5,063 bases of DNA from the NCBI GenBank assembly GCA_025061865.1, contig JANXAA010000187.1, positions 1 to 5,063 of the forward strand, given 5' to 3'. The stretch is from Acidobacteriota bacterium (lineage in GTDB: Bacteria > Acidobacteriota > HRBIN11). The notes under the pieces are model-generated. The model did not search any database. It was not told where the DNA came from and saw only the letters and a program-made list of their open reading frames with translations. Positions within the stretch are counted from its first letter, which is position 1; each line of letters opens with the position of its first letter. The translations under genes were made by a program, and so were the position numbers. Shown in pieces: positions 1-5,063 of the stretch.

Positions 1-19
1 TCAACTTCGGCCACCTCAT
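1..19 (-). CDS. Start of a further gene, cut by the window edge (possibly tolB)
   Basis: Only six full codons are visible, reading M-R-W-P-K-L. The reason to call a start is the very G-rich ribosome binding site five bases upstream of the ATG. Basic residues soon after the Met fit the beginning of a signal peptide, but six residues prove nothing. In many diderm bacteria tolB, the periplasmic beta-propeller that binds Pal, follows tolA, so tolB is the natural guess from order alone. It is 76 bases downstream of the tolA-like stop on the same strand, so it is probably in the same transcript. Confidence 0.4.
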
Positions 20-24
20 TTCGT

Positions 25-33
25 CCCCCCTTT
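25..33 (-). promoter_or_regulatory. Ribosome binding site for the gene starting at 19
   Basis: On the minus strand this reads AAAGGGGGG and is followed by ACGAA and then ATG. A run of six G can pair with the CCUCC anti-Shine-Dalgarno core, using a G-U pair. The five-base spacing equals that of the ribosome binding site of the TPR gene in this window. It is the main support for a start codon at 19. Confidence 0.5.
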
Positions 34-53
34 AGCCCGGATCCTGGCGAGAC

Positions 54-95
54 TCGTCTTAGCGAGTGGGGCTTAGAGCTTGCATCTCGCATCCC
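54..95. repeat. Degenerate 7-nt-phased repeat in the gap after the tolA-like gene
   Basis: Cut into 7-mers in one phase, this stretch shows near-repeat neighbours. On the plus strand, GCATCTC (82-88) is followed by GCATCCC (89-95), and GGGGCTT (68-74) is followed by AGAGCTT (75-81). TCGTCTT (54-60) shares the CTT ending. The array ends exactly against the stop codon of the tolA-like gene. A weak 5-bp inverted repeat, ACTCG (52-56) with CGAGT (63-67), lies across its far end, with no T tract on the minus strand, so it is not a convincing terminator. The heptad phasing resembles that of the gap at 1279-1355, although the unit sequence differs. Confidence 0.4.
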
Positions 96-845
96 TTATG
101 GCTTGTAACGAAACACGATATCGAAGGAGAGGGTCTCCCCGGCGTAAGCCGGCGGTAAGGCTGGAAAGGGGGCCGCCAGACGCACGGCCCGCTCGATAGA
201 CATATCATACTGGGGGTCTCCGCTGGATTCCAAAATCTTAAACTCAATGACCTGACCGGCCCGGTTGAGAGTGAAGAACACCCGGGCTTGATAGAGGGTC
301 GACTCGCCCCGGGGCGGGACCAGGGGACGCCAGTTGGTACGGATGCGCCACTTTAGGGCTTGGATGTAATCCTGATATGGGAAGACGATACCGCTCAGGC
401 CTTCATCGCCGCCCGTGCCAGCGCCGCTTCCGATCCCCATCTGAACGGCCGTCCCTGGGGTCGTCGGACCCGGGACGGGCGGTGCGACGGGTTGGGCCGT
501 CCTCGGCGCCCGGATGTTGGGAGCGACCGTCGGTCGTTCCGAAGGGGACCTCTGAGCCGACGGCTTTTCGGGAGGCTCCGGCATGTCGTCCGGTCGGGGC
601 GGCGGGGCCGGCGGGGGTTCTTCGTACTTTCGGATCGCACGGGGCACGACCGGCGGGGGCGACGCCGGAGGCCCGACCGACTCGAGCAAGTCGACCCGGA
701 TCGAGGCTCCGCCCCCGCCCAAGCGGGCGACCGTCCCCGGCGAGAACGCCGGCCGACCCCACCGGGCAAAGGCCATCAGGACCGAGAGGTGCAACAAGAC
801 CGAGACGACCCATCCGACCCGGTGGCCAGCGCGATTCATATTCAT
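96..845 (-). CDS. tolA: TolA/TonB-like energy transducer
   Basis: This 249-residue protein probably spans the periplasm and passes energy from the TolQ-TolR motor to outer-membrane partners. A short basic N-terminus is followed by one membrane helix (about residues 10-28) that carries S15-x3-H19, the Ser/His motif known from the TonB and TolA helices. Residues 56-130 are a proline-rich linker (runs such as EEPPPAPPPRP), then comes a Gly/Ser-rich hinge (136-147). The C-terminal domain (about 152-249) holds a W172 region, a G197-x-V segment, the stretch SSGDPQYD (207-214) and an FPALPP turn near 227-232, all typical of TonB/TolA C-terminal domains. E. coli TolA is longer, with a helical rather than Pro-rich middle, so architecture is TonB-like while gene order says TolA. 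The start at 845 overlaps the tolR stop as ATGA, with a weak GAGAG site upstream. A second ATG at 839 is an alternative. Confidence 0.85.
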   Translation of the reverse strand: MNMNRAGHRVGWVVSVLLHLSVLMAFARWGRPAFSPGTVARLGGGGASIRVDLLESVGPPASPPPVVPRAIRKYEEPPPAPPPRPDDMPEPPEKPSAQRSPSERPTVAPNIRAPRTAQPVAPPVPGPTTPGTAVQMGIGSGAGTGGDEGLSGIVFPYQDYIQALKWRIRTNWRPLVPPRGESTLYQARVFFTLNRAGQVIEFKILESSGDPQYDMSIERAVRLAAPFPALPPAYAGETLSFDIVFRYKP

Positions 846-1267
846 GGCTTTCTCTCAGGTGTCCACGGTCGCGTCAGCAAGCCGACCCGGGTGATCCCGT
901 ACCGCCGCAAGGCGTCCAGTAGCTGAATGACCCGCTCGTAGGGGACGGCCGCGTCGGCCCGCACATAGACGGACCGGTCCTTCCACGTCGGGGCCCCCTG
1001 CCGGATGAAATCTTCCAACTGTTCGGATGCTACAGGAAAGCGGTCGAAATAGTACAAGCCCTCCCGGGTGATCGATACGATCACCCGCTCTTCTTGGGTC
1101 AGACTCGCCGAACGGGCCCGGGGGAGCTGGACGTCGATGGTCCGCTGGAGCAAGGGCGCCGTCAGCATGAAGATGATAAGCAGGACCAGGACGATGTCCA
1201 CGAGGGGAATGATGTTGATGTCAGCCAAGACATCGTCTTCGTCCCGAGATCGCCACACCTGCGGCAT
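842..1267 (-). CDS. tolR: TolR/ExbD-family proton-channel subunit
   Basis: This 141-residue protein is close to the 142 of E. coli TolR. A short acidic cytoplasmic N-terminus (DEDDVLADIN) leads into one membrane helix (about 20-38, PLVDIVLVLLIIFM). The helix contains D24, which matches the proton-carrying Asp of TolR/ExbD. It is followed by the family signature TAPLLQ and a VQLP segment, then the periplasmic domain with ADAAVPYERV and a C-terminal YGITRVGLLT strand typical of the family. With TolQ it forms the inner-membrane proton motor. I chose the ATG at 1267 because GGGAGGA lies just upstream. An in-frame GTG at 1279 would put that site inside the coding region, and the frame is closed by a TGA at 1294-1292. 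The end overlaps the tolA-like start by 4 nt, so those two are probably translationally coupled. Confidence 0.93.
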   Translation of the reverse strand: MPQVWRSRDEDDVLADINIIPLVDIVLVLLIIFMLTAPLLQRTIDVQLPRARSASLTQEERVIVSITREGLYYFDRFPVASEQLEDFIRQGAPTWKDRSVYVRADAAVPYERVIQLLDALRRYGITRVGLLTRPWTPERKP

Positions 1268-1270
1268 CCG

Positions 1271-1277
1271 TCCTCCC
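1271..1277 (-). promoter_or_regulatory. Ribosome binding site of tolR
   Basis: On the minus strand this reads GGGAGGA, a near-perfect Shine-Dalgarno sequence three bases before the ATG at 1267 (four bases from the GGAGG core). It decides the start in favour of 1267 over the in-frame GTG at 1279, whose own first codons would be made of this motif. Confidence 0.6.
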
Positions 1278-1278
1278 A

Positions 1279-1355
1279 CAGGTACCGGGTGTCAGGTCCC
1301 AGGTCTTGGGTGAATCTCCGGAATCATGCACCCGAGACCTGAGACTTGGGTCTGG
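1279..1355. repeat. Eleven-unit 7-nt-phased degenerate repeat between tolQ and tolR
   Basis: The 91-base gap divides into 7-mers in a single phase. On the plus strand the left half has CAGGTAC at 1279, CGGGTGT at 1286, CAGGTCC at 1293, CAGGTCT at 1300 and TGGGTGA at 1307. After two unrelated units the right half is inverted: GCACCCG at 1328, AGACCTG at 1335 and AGACTTG at 1342. The phase is kept through the centre. This resembles the idea of degenerate heptanucleotide repeats described in some cyanobacteria (STRR), but nothing here shows a common origin. It contains no ORF. Confidence 0.6.
1293..1348 (-). other. Long imperfect hairpin in the tolQ-tolR gap
   Basis: Arms 1293-1312 and 1329-1348 pair over 20 positions around a 16-base loop. 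In the minus-strand transcript, 17 positions are Watson-Crick, one is G-U (1299/1342) and two mismatch (1307/1334 and 1295/1346). No U tract follows the 3' arm, so it is not a standard intrinsic terminator. The hairpin ends about 16 bases before the tolR ribosome binding site and leaves it free. It could stabilise an RNA end after processing or reduce read-through between tolQ and tolR; that role is inference. Confidence 0.5.
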
Positions 1356-1358
1356 CCC

Positions 1359-2144
1359 TTATCCCGGTGAACGGAGGGGTCTTTCAGCGACGCGGGCCTC
1401 AGCCGCCTGGGACGGCGGCGGGGCCATCTCGGCCAACCGTTGCTGGAAGACCCACTGGTCTAGAACGTAGGACCCGAAGTCCCGAAGTTCTGTCCGGTAC
1501 CGTCGGTTCTTTTGAACCAAGACGTTATAGCCGATGAGGGCCGGGATAGCGGCCGCCAGGCCCATCGCGGTAGCGACCAGCGCCTCGGCGATTCCCGGGG
1601 CGACGACCGACAGGTCGGCCGTCCGGTAACGACCGATAGATTCGAAGGCTGCAATGATACCCAGGACGGTCCCCAAAAGGCCGACGAAGGGGGCCACGCC
1701 CGCCGTCGTCGCCAGAAAGCCCAACTGCCGCTCCAGGTCCTCCATGACTTCATTGGCCGTCCGCTCGACGGCCGGCTCCAGCTCACGCCGCCAATCGATA
1801 GGACGGTCTGAAAGGGCCTGGGTCCAAACGCGTCGCTGTTGAAACATTTGGACGAAAACCCGAGCGTATCCGCTGGCCTTCGCATGATAGGCCTCCCGAT
1901 AGAGCACCTCCGGGTCGTTCGTCCGATGAAATAGCCGGACAAACCGGTCGTCCAGCCGGTTCAGACGCCACCATACAAAGGCCTTTCCGATAATAATGGC
2001 CCAGGAGACCAGCGAGAAGCCCACAAGGATCAGGAGAACGCCCTTTGAGACCCAGGATGCCCGCATGAGGAGAGCCCACAGGTCGATCCCGGTCTCTGAC
2101 AGGGGTTGGACTGGCTGAAGCGTTATTAGGAGGTTCCAAAGCAT
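1359..2144 (-). CDS. tolQ: TolQ/ExbB/MotA-family proton-channel subunit
   Basis: This 261-residue inner-membrane protein forms the proton channel and stator of the Tol motor with TolR. The first helix is at about 34-54, followed by a cytoplasmic region (55-140) containing ERTANEVMEDLERQLGFLAT. The second helix (about 142-167) carries VAPFVGLLGTVLGI, and the third (about 181-208) carries VAPGIAEALVATAMGLAAAIPA, the two signature segments of TolQ/ExbB. The VAPGIAEAL form is closest to TolQ. The last 20 or so residues are Pro/Ala-rich and look disordered. I start it at the ATG at 2144, which overlaps the TPR stop as TGATG. The open frame runs upstream to 2285, but those 47 residues are TPR-gene DNA read in another frame and have no membrane-protein character. 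Translation probably depends on coupling to the TPR gene, since the nearest purine-rich site (GGAGA) is rather far away. Confidence 0.93.
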   Translation of the reverse strand: MLWNLLITLQPVQPLSETGIDLWALLMRASWVSKGVLLILVGFSLVSWAIIIGKAFVWWRLNRLDDRFVRLFHRTNDPEVLYREAYHAKASGYARVFVQMFQQRRVWTQALSDRPIDWRRELEPAVERTANEVMEDLERQLGFLATTAGVAPFVGLLGTVLGIIAAFESIGRYRTADLSVVAPGIAEALVATAMGLAAAIPALIGYNVLVQKNRRYRTELRDFGSYVLDQWVFQQRLAEMAPPPSQAAEARVAERPLRSPG

Positions 2145-2857
2145 CAGGAAGCAGTCTCCGCCGCAAGAGTCAGACGACCCAAGAGCCGCTGGGCCTCGGC
2201 CGTTAGGGGGGACTCGCCATACTTCTGGAGTAACTGTTCGAGTGTCTGACGGGCGGCATCCCGTTGACCCTGCGCCAGGAGCCAACGAGCGCGCAGGTAC
2301 AGAAGGAAATCGTCATAGACGGCTCGGGGCTTCTTCTGCTCCAGCTGTCGGAGTTCCTCCAAGGCCTCCCCGTAACGGTTCAGGCCGGCCAGGCTCTGGG
2401 CGTAGCCCAATTGAGCCAGAGACCCAATGGGCTCGGGCGCTGACCGGACCGACTCAAACAGGCGATGGGCCTCAGCCATGCGGTCCATCTGGAGGTACAG
2501 ACTGCCTAAGTAATAGGCACCGTATGTCTGGAGACGGGAGTCTCCCAACTCCCGTAATAGTCGCTCAAGGTCCTTCGTGACGGCCTGCAGACGCTCCTGA
2601 TAAACCTTGGGGTCCGCCGGCGGGTCGTTTAATAAGTCTTGGGCGGCCTGGATCGTACGGTCGATCAGGGGCTGAGCCTGACGCTCGATTCGTCGATTCC
2701 AGACGACCCATGTAAAAGCGACCCCGATAGCCAGGGCTAGCGTCATCCACCACCATCCCGGATGGGTCTGCCACCCTGTCAGGATTAGACGCAAGAACTT
2801 GAAGGTCGGTTCTTCGTAGTGCTTGATCTGCTTGCGAGTCAAATGCTTCCGACCCAT
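2144..2857 (-). CDS. Membrane-anchored TPR-repeat protein at the head of the tol cluster
   Basis: This 237-residue protein has a basic N-terminal tail (RKHLTRKQIK), one hydrophobic helix (about 34-52, GWWWMTLALAIGV), a charged helical stretch (55-105) and TPR-like helical pairs at roughly 111-140, 147-175 and 184-215. Visible TPR features include YYLGSLYLQMDRMAEAHRLF and LGYAQSLAGLNRYGEALEEL. The positive-inside rule places the tail in the cytoplasm and the TPR part in the periplasm. It resembles the YfgM layout (one helix plus TPR), and by its place beside tol genes it may do a job like CpoB, which links Tol to cell-wall synthesis. Both comparisons are inference, and I cannot name the gene. 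The start at 2857 has a strong ribosome binding site, and the stop overlaps the tolQ start. Confidence 0.85.
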   Translation of the reverse strand: MGRKHLTRKQIKHYEEPTFKFLRLILTGWQTHPGWWWMTLALAIGVAFTWVVWNRRIERQAQPLIDRTIQAAQDLLNDPPADPKVYQERLQAVTKDLERLLRELGDSRLQTYGAYYLGSLYLQMDRMAEAHRLFESVRSAPEPIGSLAQLGYAQSLAGLNRYGEALEELRQLEQKKPRAVYDDFLLYLRARWLLAQGQRDAARQTLEQLLQKYGESPLTAEAQRLLGRLTLAAETAS

Positions 2858-2862
2858 CAGAA

Positions 2863-2868
2863 CCTCCC
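2863..2868 (-). promoter_or_regulatory. Ribosome binding site of the TPR gene
   Basis: On the minus strand this reads GGGAGG with five bases (TTCTG) before the ATG at 2857. It is a strong site and supports this ATG as the first start of the tol cluster. Confidence 0.65.
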
Positions 2869-2928
2869 TCGACCGGCCAGAAAACAGTCCGCCGCCTGTA
2901 TTCAGCTCAAAGCATCGACAACCTCATC

Positions 2929-2957
2929 AGTATCACCCCTTCCGGGACAAGCGTCAA
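2929..2957 (-). promoter_or_regulatory. Candidate sigma70-type promoter of the TPR-tolQRA cluster
   Basis: On the minus strand a -35 box TTGACG (2957-2952, five of six consensus bases) is followed by a 17-base spacer and a -10 box GATACT (2934-2929, four of six). Transcription would start near 2922 and leave a leader of about 65 bases before the TPR start. It lies in the only sizeable gap on the upstream side of the cluster. Spacing and -35 match are good, but the sigma preference of this organism is unknown. Confidence 0.45.
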
Positions 2958-3016
2958 GGAGACGATCGGCTCGACAGAGTCCTTCCGTCTGTGAGAATGC
3001 ACCGGGTCGGCTCTTT

Positions 3017-3043
3017 CCATTCGGTATTGCTACGAACCGATGG
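3017..3043 (-). other. Stem-loop just after the Ca2+-ATPase stop
   Basis: Beginning five bases after the stop codon, CCATCGGT (3043-3036 on the minus strand) can pair with ACCG-A-ATGG (3025-3017), giving eight pairs with one bulged A and a ten-base loop. It is followed by AAAGAG rather than a U tract, so it is a poor intrinsic terminator. It may mark the end of the ATPase transcript. The rest of the 2858-3048 gap holds the promoter and ribosome binding site described separately, and no gene. Confidence 0.3.
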
Positions 3044-3048
3044 CCTGC

Positions 3049-5063
3049 TTAACCCAGCTCGCCCAACCATCCACGCCGTACCATCCATTTAACCAACTCC
3101 AGGATGGGCGAAATGGTAAAGGCCGCCGCCACGACGATGCCCCAGTCTATAAGGGGCAGGCTAAAGGTCCCAAACGGTTTGTGGAAGAACGGTAGATAGA
3201 CAATCAGACTTAACAAACACAGTTCCCATAAAATGGCCAGGTTGAGCCATCGATTGGCAAAGGGTCGGCTCAGGACCGAATGGCGATCCGAGCGGAAATT
3301 GTATGCCTTAAAGAACTGGATCAACACCAGGGAGACGAAAGCCATCGTCCGGGCCTCCTCGATGCTCCGGCCCGTATCAAGTGCCCAGGCAAACAGGCTC
3401 AGATTGACGACCGCTGACCAAAGGCCTCCGATAGCCAGGAGGATCACGACCGGCCGAGTGAAGATGCCGGTCCGGGGATTCCGGGGTGGACGCCGCATGA
3501 GGTCCGGCTCGGGGGGATCCACTGAGAGGGCCAAGGCGGGCAAACCATCGGTCGCTAGGTTGACGTAGAGGATTTGCACGGCTGTTAAGGGCAGGGGGAG
3601 ACCTAATAGGGTCGTCGCAGCCACCAGGAGAACCTCGCCCACATTCGCAGAAAGCAGATACATCAGGTACTTTTTGATGTTCCCGAAGATGATACGCCCT
3701 TCTTCCACGGCAGCTACGATGGAGGCAAAGTTGTCGTCCAGGAGCGTCATCGCTGCAGCTTCCTTGGCCACGTCGGTGCCGGTCACGCCCATCGCGATAC
3801 CGATGTCGGCTTTCTTCAGGGCTGGCGCGTCGTTCACGCCGTCGCCGGTCATGGCGACGACGTAGCCTCTCTTCTGGAGGGCCGTGACGACACGGAGTTT
3901 GTGCACCGGCGAAACACGCGCGTAGACCTCTATATTTTCCACGTCGTTCTCTAAGTCCGTGTCCCCCATCGCCTCCAGTTCGACGCCGGTGACGACGCGA
4001 CCACCCTTGAGCAAGCCCAACTCGCGAGCAATGGCCTGCGCGGTCGTCGGATGGTCGCCGGTAATCATGACCGGCTTGATCCCGGCCTGCTCACACGTTC
4101 GGACGGCGGCCTTCGCTTCCGGACGGGGCGGGTCTATCATGCCTACCAATCCAAGGAATATCATGTCCCGCTCCGCGTCCTCTAGGGTCGCCCCCGGTTT
4201 GAAGGCGACGCCCAAGACCCGCAAGGCCTCACCGGCCATCTGTTGAGCCCTTTCGAGCATCATCTGCCGGCCTACAGCGTCCAGGGGGACCACGCCGTCT
4301 TCTGTCATCTGCCAGGTGCAAGAAGCCAGCATCACTTCCGGCGCGCCTTTGGAATAGGCGACGACTCCCTCCGATTCGCGGTGCAGAGTCGTCATCTGCT
4401 TTCTTTCGGAAGTAAAGGAGACCTCGCCCACTCGGGGGAACCGAGCGTCCAGTTCGTTTTTGGACAGCCCGGCTTTCGCAGCGGCGACTACCAGGGCACC
4501 CTCGGTCGGGTCCCCTCGGATAGTCCAGAGGCCGTCGGCGTAGACGAGATGGGCATCCGAAGCCAGGGCAATCGCACGTAGTAACAGCTTTAGCGGCTCC
4601 GATAACTCGACGGGGCGTCCGTCTACCAAGAAATGACCCTGCGGTGCGTAGCCGACTCCGGAGACCTCTATCCACTTTCCTGCCACGAAGATCTTACGGA
4701 CAGTCATTTCATTTTTCGTCAATGTGCCTGTCTTGTCCGTACAGATCACCGAGACGCTACCGAGGGTCTCTACCGCTGGCAGACGGCGTATCAGGGCGTT
4801 GCGTCGGACCATTCGACGCACGCCGATAGCCAGGGAGATCGTGACTACGGCGGGTAAAGCCTCGGGAACGGCCGCGACGGCCAGGGCGATCCCGAAAATC
4901 AGTACCTCTATGAAGGGCTGTCGCCGAAGCAGGCCCAGGATCACGACGAGCGCCGCGATGCCGAGGGCCGCCCGGGCCAGGACGTGACCGACTCTATCTA
5001 AGTTCTCTTGCAGGGGGGTCCGTCCGGTCTCGATTGTTTGGAGCATCCGGGCGATTTGACTGA
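3049..5063 (-). CDS. P2A-type (SERCA-like) Ca2+-transporting ATPase, 5' part missing
   Basis: This pump uses ATP, through an aspartyl-phosphate, to move cations (probably Ca2+) out of the cytoplasm. The frame stays open to the window edge, and S-Q-I-A-R precedes the first Met (5046), so that Met is internal. The actuator domain and M1-M2 lie outside. Counting from that Met: M3 at about 23-41; M4 with VAAVPEALP (E62); phosphorylated D104 in DKTGTLT; nucleotide-domain KGAPE (233-237); DPPR (305-308); TGD (329-331); hinge TGDGVNDAP (400-408); then M5 to M10. M5 has N468 and E471, and M6 has N496, T499 and D500, all matching SERCA Ca2+-ligand positions. M8 has Gln577 where SERCA has Glu908. The C-terminal stretch DWGIVVAAAFTISPILELVKW matches the SERCA M10 region. 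Substrate is by homology; other P2 cation pumps are less likely. It appears to be a separate transcription unit from the tol cluster. Confidence 0.93.
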   Translation of the reverse strand, partial: SQIARMLQTIETGRTPLQENLDRVGHVLARAALGIAALVVILGLLRRQPFIEVLIFGIALAVAAVPEALPAVVTISLAIGVRRMVRRNALIRRLPAVETLGSVSVICTDKTGTLTKNEMTVRKIFVAGKWIEVSGVGYAPQGHFLVDGRPVELSEPLKLLLRAIALASDAHLVYADGLWTIRGDPTEGALVVAAAKAGLSKNELDARFPRVGEVSFTSERKQMTTLHRESEGVVAYSKGAPEVMLASCTWQMTEDGVVPLDAVGRQMMLERAQQMAGEALRVLGVAFKPGATLEDAERDMIFLGLVGMIDPPRPEAKAAVRTCEQAGIKPVMITGDHPTTAQAIARELGLLKGGRVVTGVELEAMGDTDLENDVENIEVYARVSPVHKLRVVTALQKRGYVVAMTGDGVNDAPALKKADIGIAMGVTGTDVAKEAAAMTLLDDNFASIVAAVEEGRIIFGNIKKYLMYLLSANVGEVLLVAATTLLGLPLPLTAVQILYVNLATDGLPALALSVDPPEPDLMRRPPRNPRTGIFTRPVVILLAIGGLWSAVVNLSLFAWALDTGRSIEEARTMAFVSLVLIQFFKAYNFRSDRHSVLSRPFANRWLNLAILWELCLLSLIVYLPFFHKPFGTFSLPLIDWGIVVAAAFTISPILELVKWMVRRGWLGELG

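Noticed and set aside
360..926. A 188-codon plus-strand open frame and other plus-strand frames opposite the tolA-like gene
   Set aside because: They are shadows of the GC-rich, Pro/Gly-rich coding strand. Their products are Arg/Pro/Gly-rich without any domain, and the minus-strand frame matches TolA/TonB throughout.
1268..1279. A GTG start for TolR at 1279
   Set aside because: The GGGAGGA motif at 1277-1271 would then be coding. It is better read as the ribosome binding site of the ATG at 1267.
1293..1348. Intrinsic terminator between tolQ and tolR
   Set aside because: The hairpin is long, but no U tract follows it on the minus strand, and it has mismatches and a 16-base loop. tolR has no obvious promoter of its own after it.
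1279..1355. CRISPR-like array
   Set aside because: The units are 7 bases, degenerate and contiguous, without spacers, and no cas genes are present.
2145..2285. A 47-residue N-terminal extension of TolQ
   Set aside because: The extension would lie wholly inside the TPR gene in another frame. Its residues show no family similarity, and the TGATG overlap offers a natural start at 2144.
2819..3092. Short plus-strand open frames across the ATPase-TPR gap
   Set aside because: There is no ribosome binding site of note, the products are low-complexity or basic, and they overlap the ends of two well-supported minus-strand genes.
4229..4675. A 148-codon minus-strand open frame within the ATPase
   Set aside because: It is an out-of-frame shadow. 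The ATPase frame carries all expected nucleotide-domain motifs across this stretch.

Overview
This window reads as chromosomal DNA of a diderm (Gram-negative-type) bacterium with fairly high GC content. All recognisable genes lie on the minus strand, so the transcription order runs from high to low coordinates. The evidence for an outer membrane is a set of Tol-Pal type genes (TolQ, TolR and a TolA/TonB-like protein), which have no clear role without one. The lineage cannot be fixed from the sequence. The basic 'RKHLTRK' N-terminus of the membrane-anchored TPR protein, placed next to a tolQRA set, reminds me of Acidobacteriota or similar deep-branching phyla, but that is a weak inference.

Layout in transcription order. 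(1) 5063-3049: a P2A-type, SERCA-like Ca2+-transporting ATPase, cut by the window edge so that the actuator domain and M1-M2 are missing. (2) 3048-2858: a 191-bp non-coding gap with a hairpin just after the ATPase stop, a good sigma70-like promoter candidate (2957-2929) and a strong ribosome binding site. (3) 2857-2144: a single-pass membrane protein with TPR repeats. (4) 2144-1359: tolQ, whose ATG overlaps the TPR stop (TGATG). (5) 1358-1268: a gap holding eleven 7-nt-phased degenerate repeat units that form a long imperfect hairpin. (6) 1267-842: tolR. (7) 845-96: a TolA/TonB-like transducer that overlaps tolR by 4 nt (ATGA). (8) 95-20: a second short gap that also shows 7-nt phasing. (9) 19-1: the first six codons of another gene behind a G-rich ribosome binding site, plausibly tolB by synteny.

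How the genes work together. TolQ and TolR form the proton-driven inner-membrane motor. The TolA/TonB-like protein carries that energy across the periplasm to TolB-Pal or other partners at the outer membrane. The TPR protein is co-transcribed and translationally coupled with tolQ, so it is probably an envelope protein working with the Tol machine, perhaps in a role like CpoB or YfgM. The Ca2+-ATPase looks like a separate transcription unit.

I see no mobile element, CRISPR array, tRNA/rRNA or defence system. The window is mostly ordinary core genes. The least ordinary signals are the heptad-phased repeats in both longer gaps of the tol cluster, the coupled TPR gene at its head, and a Glu-to-Gln change at one Ca2+-site position of the ATPase.
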